From UBA11164 sp034376725 (GTDB lineage Bacteria > Pseudomonadota > Gammaproteobacteria > Xanthomonadales > Xanthomonadaceae), in the NCBI GenBank assembly GCA_034376725.1, contig JAXMJH010000009.1, positions 1 to 64,000 of the forward strand: a stretch of DNA of 64,000 bases. The letters are read 5' to 3'. Positions 20,239-28,848 of the stretch are shown here, piece by piece. The notes beneath the pieces were generated by a model that was not told the origin of the DNA, did no database searches, and saw only the letters and a list, made by a program, of their open reading frames with translations. The position numbers and the translations under genes are program-made. The first letter of the stretch is position 1. Each line of letters begins with the position of its first letter.

Positions 20239-20305
20239 CGCTTTCACCCCTGCCCTCGACCTGCCGTCCCGGCCAACGCTGTCGCCTGGCCGGGAGCAAA
20301 CTCGG

Positions 20306-20653
20306 TCAATCCGTGTCCAGGTCGCGCAACAGGCGATCGATCTGCTCACCACGATCGAGCGACTCGTCGTAGTGGAAGTGAATCTCAGGCACGGTTCGCA
20401 TGCGCAGCATCTTGCCCAAGCGGGAGCGAAACTCCGGCGCCAGGGCCTTGAATGCCTTCAACGCCTCGACCGCGCGCTCGGATTGCAGGACGGTGACGAA
20501 TACCTTGGCGTGCGCCATGTCGCGCGTCACTTCGACATCGGAAACGCTGGCCATCGGCAGGCCGTGCTCACGCACGGCATCGTTGAGCAGAACGCCGATC
20601 TCGCGACGCAGCTGAGCCGAAACACGATCCGTTCGCTTGAAAGATTTGGTCAT
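20306..20653 (-). CDS. rbfA: 30S ribosome-binding factor A
   Basis: The protein has 115 residues starting MTKSFKRTDRVSAQLRREI, the standard RbfA beginning; an upstream in-frame ATG (20692) would add 13 atypical residues. RbfA is a KH-fold cold-shock factor that helps mature the 16S 5' end. The core VSDVEVTRDMAHAKVFVTVL and the final PEIHFHYDESLDRGEQID match the family. It lies between infB and truB, as expected. Confidence 0.96.
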   Translation of the reverse strand: MTKSFKRTDRVSAQLRREIGVLLNDAVREHGLPMASVSDVEVTRDMAHAKVFVTVLQSERAVEALKAFKALAPEFRSRLGKMLRMRTVPEIHFHYDESLDRGEQIDRLLRDLDTD

Positions 20654-20768
20654 GACCGCCGAGGTGCCGATTGAACCGTCTGGATAGGGCAATAGCCTGC
20701 AAACCCGCCGGAACCGGCCGCGATCACGCGCAGCTTCGCAACTTCCGGGTTTCGGAGTTCAGGACCGT

Positions 20769-23336
20769 TCAAAGCGTGCGCTGGATTTCGATGCGTTCGA
20801 AGCACTCGATCTGGTCGCCGGCCTTGACGTCGTTGTACTGCTTCACGCCGATGCCGCACTCGGTGCCGATCCGAACTTCTTCGACATTTTCCTTGTAGCG
20901 GCGCAGCGATTCGAGCTCGCCTTCATAAATGACGGTGTTGTCGCGCAGAACGCGAATCGGCTTGCTGCGCTTGACCGAGCCCTCGATCACCATGCAGCCG
21001 GCAACGGCACCGAACTTGGAGCTGCGGAACACATCGCGAACCTGCGCGATGCCGATGATCTCCTCGCGTATTTCGACGCCCAGCAGACCCGATGCGACTT
21101 GCTTGACCTGATCGATCACGTCGTAAATGATCGAGAAATACCGCAGATCCAGGCCGTTGGTCTCGATGATTCTGCGCGCGGCGGCATCGGCGCGGACATT
21201 GAATCCGATGATCACCGCCTTCGATGCCGAAGCCAGCGTGGCGTCGGACTCGGTGATGCCGCCCACGCCGGAAGCGATCACGTTGATCCGGATCAGCTCG
21301 TTCGAAAGGCCCTCCAAGGATTCCCGCAGCGCTTCCACAGAACCCTGCACGTCGGCCTTGACCAGCAGGTTGAGCACGGCCTGACCTTCGCCCTGACCCA
21401 TCTGCGCCATGATGTCTTCCATCCGGCTGCCGGCCTGTCTGACCAGCCGTTGTTCGCGTCGCTTGGTTTCGCGTTCCTGCGCCACTTCCTTGGCCAGTCG
21501 CTCGTTCTTGACCACGACGAAGTCGTCGCCGGCCTCGGGCACACCCGACAGACCAAGCAACTGAACCGGGATGGATGGTCCGGCCTCGGTCACCGCCTCG
21601 CCGGCCTCGTTGAACAACATGCGCACCCGGCCGTACTGCGTGCCGCAAACCAGGAAATCGCCTTTTCCAAGGGTTCCCTGCTGCACCAGCACGGTTGCCA
21701 CCGGACCGCGACCTTTGTCGAGACTGGCCTCGATCACCACGCCGCTGGCATTGCCTTCGTGGACCGCCGTCAGCTCCATTACTTCGGACTGGATCAGGAT
21801 GGCATCCAGCAGCGCGTCCACACCTTCGCCGGTAAGCGCCGATACCGGCACGAACTGGACATTGCCGCCCCAGTCTTCCGGAACGACTTCGTGCTGCACG
21901 AGACCCTGCTTGAGGTTGTCGATATTGGACCCGGGCTTGTCGATCTTGTTCATCGCGACGATCAACGGCACATGCGCCGCGCGCGCGTGCTTTATGGCCT
22001 CGATGGTTTGCGGCTTGACGCCATCGTCGGCGGCGACCACCAGCACCACGATGTCGGTCAGCTTGGCGCCGCGGGCCCGCATGGTGGTGAATGCCGCGTG
22101 GCCCGGGGTGTCGAGGAAGCTGACGACGCCCTTGCCGGTATCGACGTGATAGGCGCCGATATGCTGGGTGATGCCGCCGGCTTCGCCGGACGCCACCTTG
22201 GTGCGTCGGATGTAGTCGAGCAGAGAGGTCTTGCCATGGTCGACATGACCCATGATGGTGACCACCGGCGGCCTGGTCCGGGCGTCGCCCTGGACTTCTG
22301 CCACGGCGATGAGCTGCTGCTCTGCGTCATTGGCCTCGAGCGCGACGGCCTTGTGTCCCAGTTCCTCAACCACCAGAACCGCCGTGTCGTGATCGAGCGA
22401 CTGATTGATGGTCGCCATGACGCCCATCTTGAACAGCGCGCGGACCACCTCGGCTCCCTTGATCGCCAGCTTCTGCGCCAGGTCGGAGACGGTAATCGCC
22501 TCGCCGATGGCGACCTCGCGCACGACCGGTGCGGTCGGACGGGAGAAGCCATGCGGCCCGGACGGCTGACGCCCGGTATCGGCTGCGCGCGAACGCTGCT
22601 TCTTCCGGCCCGTGCCCCGGCGCGCCCGGTCGGACTCGCTCAGGTGCAACTGACCGGCGAAGACCCGCTTGCCCGGCTCCGGACGCGCTGGTTCGCGAGC
22701 GCGTTCCGGGCGCGCCCGGTGTCGGCTCTCGTCAGTCCGCTTGGGCGCCACAGCCGGCGGAAGGTCCGCATCGGGCATCGCAAGGGCGGTATCCTCAGGC
22801 TGCACCTCGACGATCTCCGGGATCAACGCAGCTTCAGCCTCCTCACGAGCCTTCGCCTCCGCCGCCAAGACAGCCGCTTCAGCCTCTTTGCGCAGTCGCT
22901 CGGCCTCGGCACGCTTGGCCTCGACTTCGCGGCGCGCGGCTTCTTCCGCCTCGTGCTGCTGGCGCGACTGTTCGAGTTTGCGCAAGGCGTCGCTGCGCTC
23001 GTCGGTCTGCTCGTCGCCAACCTCGGCGCGCTTGACGTAAGTGCGCTTTGCGCGCACCTCGACTGCGACGGTTGTCTTGGACTTGCCGGCCGCAATGGTC
23101 AGCTCTTCCACCTTGCGGCGCTTGAGGGTGATCTTCTTTGGCGAAGAATCGGGGCTGGGCGCCTCCGACTTGCCGTGCTGGCGGCGCAGGAAGCCCAGAA
23201 GCTTGACCTTCTCGGTACTGGTGACAACCTGATCCGGCCCGCTGAAGGTCATGCCGGCCTCGGCGAGCTGCTCCAACAGCTTCTCGACCGGGGTACCAAC
23301 CAGATTTGCGAGCGAACGAACGGTTGTTTCAGACAT
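20769..23336 (-). CDS. infB: Translation initiation factor IF-2
   Basis: The protein has 855 residues. It delivers initiator tRNA to the 30S subunit and promotes subunit joining. It has an N-terminal IF2_N module (TVRSLANLVGTPVEKLLEQL) and a long charged Glu/Ala/Arg-rich helix (~120-190). A second IF2_N module follows (ITVSDLAQKLAIKGAEVVRALF), then the G domain with GHVDHGKT (G1), GGITQHIGAY (G2), DTPGH (G3) and NKID (G4), and the C1/C2 domains that bind fMet-tRNA. In operon order it follows nusA (122-base gap) and precedes rbfA. The initiator tRNA it uses is encoded at the head of the same block. Confidence 0.98.
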   Translation of the reverse strand: MSETTVRSLANLVGTPVEKLLEQLAEAGMTFSGPDQVVTSTEKVKLLGFLRRQHGKSEAPSPDSSPKKITLKRRKVEELTIAAGKSKTTVAVEVRAKRTYVKRAEVGDEQTDERSDALRKLEQSRQQHEAEEAARREVEAKRAEAERLRKEAEAAVLAAEAKAREEAEAALIPEIVEVQPEDTALAMPDADLPPAVAPKRTDESRHRARPERAREPARPEPGKRVFAGQLHLSESDRARRGTGRKKQRSRAADTGRQPSGPHGFSRPTAPVVREVAIGEAITVSDLAQKLAIKGAEVVRALFKMGVMATINQSLDHDTAVLVVEELGHKAVALEANDAEQQLIAVAEVQGDARTRPPVVTIMGHVDHGKTSLLDYIRRTKVASGEAGGITQHIGAYHVDTGKGVVSFLDTPGHAAFTTMRARGAKLTDIVVLVVAADDGVKPQTIEAIKHARAAHVPLIVAMNKIDKPGSNIDNLKQGLVQHEVVPEDWGGNVQFVPVSALTGEGVDALLDAILIQSEVMELTAVHEGNASGVVIEASLDKGRGPVATVLVQQGTLGKGDFLVCGTQYGRVRMLFNEAGEAVTEAGPSIPVQLLGLSGVPEAGDDFVVVKNERLAKEVAQERETKRREQRLVRQAGSRMEDIMAQMGQGEGQAVLNLLVKADVQGSVEALRESLEGLSNELIRINVIASGVGGITESDATLASASKAVIIGFNVRADAAARRIIETNGLDLRYFSIIYDVIDQVKQVASGLLGVEIREEIIGIAQVRDVFRSSKFGAVAGCMVIEGSVKRSKPIRVLRDNTVIYEGELESLRRYKENVEEVRIGTECGIGVKQYNDVKAGDQIECFERIEIQRTL

Positions 23337-23458
23337 TAGTGCTTCCAGGCCTCGGTGTATCGGGTCCGCGAGCCATTCGGCTGCGGACTGGGATTTGTGA
23401 TTCTATCAAGCTGCGGCCGACACCCTCCCCAATGCGGAGCGGGCGCGGACGCAGCGCG

Positions 23459-24946
23459 CTACTCGAACCAATGCTGGCGGGCAGCCATGATCAGAGCGCC
23501 CGCGCGTTCTTCATCCATGCCTTCGACATCCATGATCTCGTCGACCGCCATCTCGGCCAGATCCTCACGACTGACCACACCCATGGCCGCCAGGGCGTAT
23601 GCCGTCGTCTCGTCCATGCCATCGACATCGAGCAAGTCCTGCTCGGGCTTGTGCTCTTCGATCTCTTCTTCGGCCATCAGCGCTTCGGTCAGGAGCGCAT
23701 CGCGCGCCCGGGCGCGCAATTCCTCGACGATGTCCTCATCGAAGCCTTCGACCGCGAGCAATTCAGCAGCCGGAACATAGGCAATCTCTTCCAGCGTGCT
23801 GAAGCCCTCGGCAACCAGAATGCCCGCAATCTCCTCGTCGACCTCGAGCTTCTCGACGAACAGCTGACGCGCTGCACTCTGCTCGGCCTCGGATTTCTCG
23901 GTCACCTGATCCTGGGTCATGACGTTCAGCTGCCAACCGCTGAGCCGGCTTGCCAGACGAACGTTCTGCCCACCCTTGCCGATCGCTTGAGCCAGCTTGT
24001 CCTCGGCCACCGCGATGTCCATCGAATGCTTTTCTTCATCGACGATGATCGACTGAACCTCGGCCGGCGCCATGGCGTTGATGACGAACTGGGCCGGATT
24101 CTCGCTCCACTGAATGATGTCGATGCGCTCGCCGTTGAGCTCGTTCGACACTGCCTGCACGCGCGAGCCGCGCATGCCGATACAGGCGCCGATGGGGTCG
24201 GTGCGGTGATCGTGGGCGATCACGGCGATCTTCGCCCGGTCGCCCGGATCGCGCGCGGCGCCCTTGATCTCGACCAGGCCCTGCCCCACTTCCGGCACTT
24301 CGATCTTGAACAGCTCGATCATGAATTCGGGCGCGGTGCGGGAAACGAACAGCTGCGGGCCGCGTTGCTCGGGGCGCACATCGAACAGATAACCGCGAAT
24401 GCGGTCGCCGGGGCGAACCGAATCGCGCGGGATCGCCTTGTCCTTGGGGATGTAGGCTTCCGCATTGCCACCCAGATCGACATAGACGCTGCCGCGCTCG
24501 ACGCGTTTGACGATACCGGTCACCAACTCGCCGATTCGGCTCTGCCAGGCCTCGACGACCTGCGCGCGCTCGGCGTCGCGAACCCGCTGGACGATGACCT
24601 GCTTGGCCGCTTGAGCGGCAATCCGCCCGAACTCGGCGTTCTCGACCACTTCTTCGATGAATTCGCCAACCTCGGATTCAGGCTTGATGTCGATGGCGTC
24701 CATCAATCGCAACTGGCGCTCAGGCGACTCCATCACCACATCGTCGGCAACCACTTCCCAGCGACGGAAGGTCTCATAGCTGCCATCCTTCGGGTCGATC
24801 TTGACGCGAACATCGACGTCTTCATCGTGGTAGCGCTTCTTGGCGGCAGACGCCAGGGCGGCTTCCATGGCGCCCAGGATCACCTCGTAGGGCACGCCCT
24901 TCTCGTTGGCGACCGCATCGACGACCATCAGTAATTCCTTGCTCAT
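23459..24946 (-). CDS. nusA: Transcription termination/antitermination factor NusA
   Basis: The protein has 495 residues, with ATG (MSKELLMVVDAV) eight bases after AGGAG. It binds RNA polymerase and controls pausing, termination and antitermination. The N-terminal RNAP-binding domain (~1-125) is followed by S1 (~135-200), KH1 (ACIGMRGSRVQAVSNELNGERIDII) and KH2 (AIGKGGQNVRLASRLSGW). Two acidic C-terminal repeats containing helix-hairpin-helix motifs follow (~360-495), as in other gammaproteobacteria. It is the second gene of the rimP operon. Confidence 0.98.
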   Translation of the reverse strand: MSKELLMVVDAVANEKGVPYEVILGAMEAALASAAKKRYHDEDVDVRVKIDPKDGSYETFRRWEVVADDVVMESPERQLRLMDAIDIKPESEVGEFIEEVVENAEFGRIAAQAAKQVIVQRVRDAERAQVVEAWQSRIGELVTGIVKRVERGSVYVDLGGNAEAYIPKDKAIPRDSVRPGDRIRGYLFDVRPEQRGPQLFVSRTAPEFMIELFKIEVPEVGQGLVEIKGAARDPGDRAKIAVIAHDHRTDPIGACIGMRGSRVQAVSNELNGERIDIIQWSENPAQFVINAMAPAEVQSIIVDEEKHSMDIAVAEDKLAQAIGKGGQNVRLASRLSGWQLNVMTQDQVTEKSEAEQSAARQLFVEKLEVDEEIAGILVAEGFSTLEEIAYVPAAELLAVEGFDEDIVEELRARARDALLTEALMAEEEIEEHKPEQDLLDVDGMDETTAYALAAMGVVSREDLAEMAVDEIMDVEGMDEERAGALIMAARQHWFE

Positions 24947-24996
24947 CACTCCTGCTCCAGTGCGAAGACCGCGCACTTGTTCGGGTTATGAAAAAA

Positions 24997-25539
24997 TCAG
25001 CGATTGGTTTTCTTGCTGCCACCCGGCTTGCGCCGGGCCTTGCCAGGCTCCGGCTCGGGCTTGCCCGGAACCAGTCCCAGCGCCGCCAGATCGGGTACCA
25101 GGCGGGCACGATCCACGTCCGCGAACGGCACATGCCACACAACACCCTCGACATCCAGCGCGACCACACCTTCCTCGACAGCGCGCACCACGCCCTGCAA
25201 TCGCCGCCTGCCCTCGATCGGCAAGCCGAGACTGAACTTCGCCTGCTCGCCGATGTGCCGGGCAACCTGCTCGGCGGTGAACAATGGCCGATCGATGCCG
25301 GGAGACGACACTTCCAGGGTGTACTGACTGGCTATCGGGTCATTGACATCCAGAATGGCCGAGACTTCCCGACTGACCCGCTCACAATCCTCGATAGCGA
25401 CCAACCGGCCCGGCGCATCGATGTACAGGCGCAACAAGGCAGAGTGTCCGGAGGGCTGGTATTCGACCCCCAACAGCTCCAGGTCCAGCGCCGCAACGAC
25501 CGGCGACAGCATCTCGACAATTTTTTCGGCTTTCGCCAC
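24997..25539 (-). CDS. rimP: Ribosome maturation factor RimP
   Basis: The protein has 180 residues from a GTG start (VAKAEKIVEML); the frame extends upstream but without family similarity. RimP assists 30S maturation. The conserved LDLELLGVEYQPSG, LLRLYIDAP and DCERVSREVSAILDVNDPI...YTLEVSSPGIDRPL are all present. The last ~25 residues are a Pro/Lys-rich tail (KPEPEPGKARRKPGGSKKTN). First protein gene of the nusA-infB operon, downstream of initiator tRNA and a short terminator. Confidence 0.95.
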   Translation of the reverse strand: MAKAEKIVEMLSPVVAALDLELLGVEYQPSGHSALLRLYIDAPGRLVAIEDCERVSREVSAILDVNDPIASQYTLEVSSPGIDRPLFTAEQVARHIGEQAKFSLGLPIEGRRRLQGVVRAVEEGVVALDVEGVVWHVPFADVDRARLVPDLAALGLVPGKPEPEPGKARRKPGGSKKTNR

Positions 25540-25663
25540 GGACAATTCGCCTTGATCGCGTCCACGAACCACCGCCAAGCGGCAGCAAAAGAAAAGGGCC
25601 ACTCAGGCCCTTTCCGGTACATCCATCCCGGCGCACCGCTCAATTGGTGCGGAGCCGAAAAGC

Positions 25664-25690
25664 AAAAAAGCCTCGACAAGGAGGCTTTTT
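25664..25690 (-). terminator. Terminator/attenuator between initiator tRNA and rimP
   Basis: On the minus strand an AAGCCTC / GAGGCTT stem with a six-base loop ends in a T-run. It lies 13 bases after the tRNA 3' end and 125 bases before rimP. It probably ends most tRNA transcripts while allowing some readthrough into rimP-nusA-infB, as is known for the equivalent E. coli metY-nusA region. Confidence 0.8.
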
Positions 25691-25702
25691 GGCTTCCAAA
25701 AC

Positions 25703-25779
25703 TGGTAGCGGGGGCAGGATTTGAACCTGCGACCTTCGGGTTATGAGCCCGACGAGCTGCCAGACTGCTCCACCCCGCA
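25703..25779 (-). tRNA. Initiator tRNA-fMet (CAT)
   Basis: This is a 77-base tRNA with encoded CCA and anticodon CAT in loop CTCATAA. It is the initiator type: the anticodon stem has three consecutive G-C pairs (GGG/CCC), and the 1-72 position is unpaired (here U against U; C against A is usual in E. coli). Position relative to rimP-nusA-infB matches metY of E. coli. Confidence 0.95.
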
Positions 25780-25793
25780 CCGGTAGAACGCCC

Positions 25794-25822
25794 ATTATAG
25801 AGTGACAGTTGCCACTTGGCAA
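25794..25822 (-). promoter_or_regulatory. Promoter for initiator tRNA and the rimP operon
   Basis: Minus strand: -35 TTGCCA (25817-25822), 17-base spacer, perfect -10 TATAAT (25794-25799). Transcription would start near 25787, eight bases before the tRNA. It lies in the 67-base gap after nuoN, so the two operons are separately initiated even though nuoN has no terminator. Confidence 0.85.
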
Positions 25823-25846
25823 TCACAAAGGCGAGAAAGGCGGCGA

Positions 25847-27301
25847 TCAGACCCCGAATGCCCGCTGGCACCAGCTCATCAGCGGACTCCACGCCAGGCC
25901 CAGTACCAGCAGCAGCGAGGCGTTGACCGAAAACAGCCAGCGGAACTGGACATCGGCGGCGGCGTTCGGGCCTTCACCGGCAGCCGGCTCGGAATCGGGC
26001 GCATCGAAATACATGACCTTGACGATGCGCAAGTAGTAGAACGCGCCGACGACTGCCGCGACCACGCCGACGATGGCCAGCCAGACCATGCCCGCCTCGA
26101 CGGCTGCCCGGAGCACCGCCAGCTTGGCCCAAAAGCCCAGGAAAAACGGAATTCCGGCCATCGACGCCATGACGAACAGAATCAACAGCGCGTACCAGGG
26201 GTGGCGTGTGCTCAGCCCGCGGTAGTCGTCGATCTCCTCGGCCTCGAATCCGGCCCGCGACAGCAGCATGACGGCGGCGAACCCGGCCGCCGACATCAGT
26301 GCATAGCTGATCGCGTAGAACAGGCCCGACGCATATCCGCCGGGTTCGCCGTTGGCCAGGGCGAGAAACAGGAAGCCGACGTGCGAGATGGTCGAATAGG
26401 CAAGCATGCGCTTGATGTTGCTCTGCATCAGCGCCAGCAGATTTCCGGTAATCAAGGACAGCACGGCAAGCCAGGCCAACATGATCTGCCAGTGCTCGCT
26501 GACCGGCCCCAGACCCGAATCCAGCAATCGGTAGGCCATGCCGAAAGCCGCCAGCTTGGGCGCGCTTCCGATGAACAGGGTGATTGCCGTCGGCGAGCCC
26601 TGGTAGACATCCGGCAACCACATGTGGAAGGGTGCCGCGCCGAACTTGAAGGCGATGCCGGCAATCACGAAGACCGCGCCAGTCAGCAGCAGCGAACGAT
26701 CCGCACCGGCTGCCGCAGCATGGATGGCAGCCAGGTCCAGCGACCCGGTGGCCCCGTAAATCATCGACATGCCATACAACAACATGCCCGAGGCCAGCGC
26801 GCCCAGGACAAAGTACTTCATGGCGGCCTCGGAGGCCTGCACATTGTCGCGATGCAGCGCGACCAATCCGTAGGAGCTCAGGGCCAGAAGCTCCAGTCCG
26901 AGATACACGGTGAGCAAGCTACCGGCGGAAACCAGCACCGCCATGCCCAATACTGCGAACAGGCAGAGCACGTAGAACTCGCTCTTGAGCAAACCACGCG
27001 CCTGCAGGTATGGACGGGCATAGATGAAAACGCCGGCGGTGACCAGGTAGATCGCCAGCTTGAGGATCTCACCGACCGTGTCCTGCAACAGAAGGCCACC
27101 GAACAACGACACCGACTCCAGCGCCACACCGCCATCGCGAACGGTGAGCACCGCCGTTGCCAGCAGGATGGCGACGGCGAGAAAGTGCACCATCGGCTTG
27201 CGCTGAGGCGCGATGAACAGATCGAGCAGCAGCAGGGCACAGGTCATGCCCAGCAGGAAAAGCTCGGGCAGGATGAGCATCAGTTCGGCTTGGGTCGGCA
27301 T
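25847..27301 (-). CDS. nuoN: NADH-quinone oxidoreductase subunit N
   Basis: The protein has 484 residues with 14 predicted membrane helices. It is one of three antiporter-like proton-pumping subunits of complex I. Typical family stretches include YLGLELLALSSYGLVALHRD (key Glu in the middle), FKFGAAPFHMWLPDVYQGSPT and QSNIKRMLAYSTISHVGFL, with the helix-break Lys residues. Last gene of the nuo operon, 12 bases after nuoM. Confidence 0.97.
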   Translation of the reverse strand: MPTQAELMLILPELFLLGMTCALLLLDLFIAPQRKPMVHFLAVAILLATAVLTVRDGGVALESVSLFGGLLLQDTVGEILKLAIYLVTAGVFIYARPYLQARGLLKSEFYVLCLFAVLGMAVLVSAGSLLTVYLGLELLALSSYGLVALHRDNVQASEAAMKYFVLGALASGMLLYGMSMIYGATGSLDLAAIHAAAAGADRSLLLTGAVFVIAGIAFKFGAAPFHMWLPDVYQGSPTAITLFIGSAPKLAAFGMAYRLLDSGLGPVSEHWQIMLAWLAVLSLITGNLLALMQSNIKRMLAYSTISHVGFLFLALANGEPGGYASGLFYAISYALMSAAGFAAVMLLSRAGFEAEEIDDYRGLSTRHPWYALLILFVMASMAGIPFFLGFWAKLAVLRAAVEAGMVWLAIVGVVAAVVGAFYYLRIVKVMYFDAPDSEPAAGEGPNAAADVQFRWLFSVNASLLLVLGLAWSPLMSWCQRAFGV

Positions 27302-27313
27302 GACTCGGAATCC

Positions 27314-28825
27314 TTAAAGCTTGCTGCCGGCCAACTGCGCGGCCAATTGCGCAATCGGGGCGTCCATCAGTTCGATGAGCGGATAGGGCCATACGCCGAG
27401 CAGCAGCACGCCAGCCGCAAACGACACCAGTACGGTGGTTTCCTTGCCGTTGATGTCCTTCAGCACCGCTACCTGCGAATTGGCGACCGCGCCAAACACC
27501 ACGCGCTTGACCAGCCACAGGGTATAGGCGGCGCCCAGAATGAGCGTCAGGCCGGCCGCGAAAGCGACCCATGGGCTGTACTGGAAGCTGGCCAGAATCA
27601 CCATGAATTCGCCCACGAAGCCGGACGTTCCCGGCAGGCCGGAGTTGGCCATGGCGAACAGCACGAAAAGGCTGGCGAACCAGGGCATGACATTCACCAC
27701 GCCGCCGTAGTCGCCGATCATCCGGCTGTGCATGCGGTCGTAAAGCACGCCGACACAGGAGAACATGGCTGCGGAAATGAAGCCATGGCTGACCATTTGC
27801 ACCATCGCGCCCTGCAGGCCGAGTCGGGCCGCATCAAGGTTTCCGGAATCGCGAACCAGCGCAAACGCGATGAAGGTGCCCAGGGTGACAAAACCCATAT
27901 GCGAGATCGAAGAATAGGCGATCAGCTTCTTCATGTCCTGCTGCGCCAAAGCGACCAGACCGATGTACACCACGGCGATCAGCGACAGCGCGATAACCAG
28001 CCAAGCCCATTCCTGACCGGCGTCGGGCGTGATCGGCAGCGAAAAGCGCAGAAAACCATAACCGCCGATCTTGAGCATGATCGCGGCAAGGATCACCGAG
28101 CCACCGGTCGGCGCCTCGACATGTGCGTCGGGAAGCCAGGTGTGAACCGGAAACATGGGAATCTTGACCGAGAACGCCGCCAGGAAGCCGAAGAAAAGCC
28201 ACATCTGCTCGGTCGACGACAGCGGCAACGCGTACAGATCGGCCAGCTGGAAGCTGCCTCCCTTGAGGTACAGGTAAATCAGGCCGATCAGCATGAACAC
28301 CGAACCGAGGAAGGTATACAGGAAGAACTTGATGCTGGCGTATACCCGGCGCGGCCCACCCCAGACGCCGATGATGATGAACATCGGAATCAGCATGCTT
28401 TCGAAGAAGGCGTAGAACAGAATGGCGTCGGTGGCGCAGAACACGCCGACCATCAGCCCCTCGAGAATCAGGAACGCGGCGTAATACTGCGCCGGCCGGG
28501 ACTTGATCGAGTCCCAGGCGGCAATCAGTACCAGCAGGCTGGTCAGCGTGGTCAGGATGATCAGCGCCACCGAGATACCGTCGGCGCCGAGGGCGTAGCG
28601 GATATCGTAGGCGGCTATCCAGGCATGCGACTCGACGAACTGCATCGCCGGATTGGCGATATCGATACCGGCGTACAACCCGAGGCTCAGCACCAGGGTG
28701 ACGGCGGCAACCGCGGTCGCGAACAGCTTGGCGCGCTGCGGTTGGTGGTCGCCGATCAACAAGGTCAAGGCGCCACCAACGATCGGCAGCCAGATCAGCA
28801 GACTCAGTAGAGGCCAGGCGGACAT
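27314..28825 (-). CDS. nuoM: NADH-quinone oxidoreductase subunit M
   Basis: The protein has 503 residues and is an antiporter-like proton-pumping membrane subunit of complex I. The conserved helix with catalytic Glu (FYAFFESMLIPMFIIIGVWGG) is present. So are VKIPMFPVHTWLPDAHVEAPT (with the pumping Lys) and QQDMKKLIAYSSISHMGFV. Length and motifs match the family. It lies between nuoL (23-base gap) and nuoN. Confidence 0.97.
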   Translation of the reverse strand: MSAWPLLSLLIWLPIVGGALTLLIGDHQPQRAKLFATAVAAVTLVLSLGLYAGIDIANPAMQFVESHAWIAAYDIRYALGADGISVALIILTTLTSLLVLIAAWDSIKSRPAQYYAAFLILEGLMVGVFCATDAILFYAFFESMLIPMFIIIGVWGGPRRVYASIKFFLYTFLGSVFMLIGLIYLYLKGGSFQLADLYALPLSSTEQMWLFFGFLAAFSVKIPMFPVHTWLPDAHVEAPTGGSVILAAIMLKIGGYGFLRFSLPITPDAGQEWAWLVIALSLIAVVYIGLVALAQQDMKKLIAYSSISHMGFVTLGTFIAFALVRDSGNLDAARLGLQGAMVQMVSHGFISAAMFSCVGVLYDRMHSRMIGDYGGVVNVMPWFASLFVLFAMANSGLPGTSGFVGEFMVILASFQYSPWVAFAAGLTLILGAAYTLWLVKRVVFGAVANSQVAVLKDINGKETTVLVSFAAGVLLLGVWPYPLIELMDAPIAQLAAQLAGSKL

Positions 28826-28848
28826 CTATCTTCCCTTGTTATTTGTGC

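Noticed and set aside
21099..24934. Long plus-strand ORFs over infB and nusA
   Set aside because: Antisense of conserved genes, no recognisable domains.
25802..28810. 1002-codon plus-strand ORF over nuoN and nuoM
   Set aside because: It is the reverse-complement frame of two clear complex I genes, rich in Gln/His/Gly/Arg with no motifs; typical of GC-rich antisense frames.
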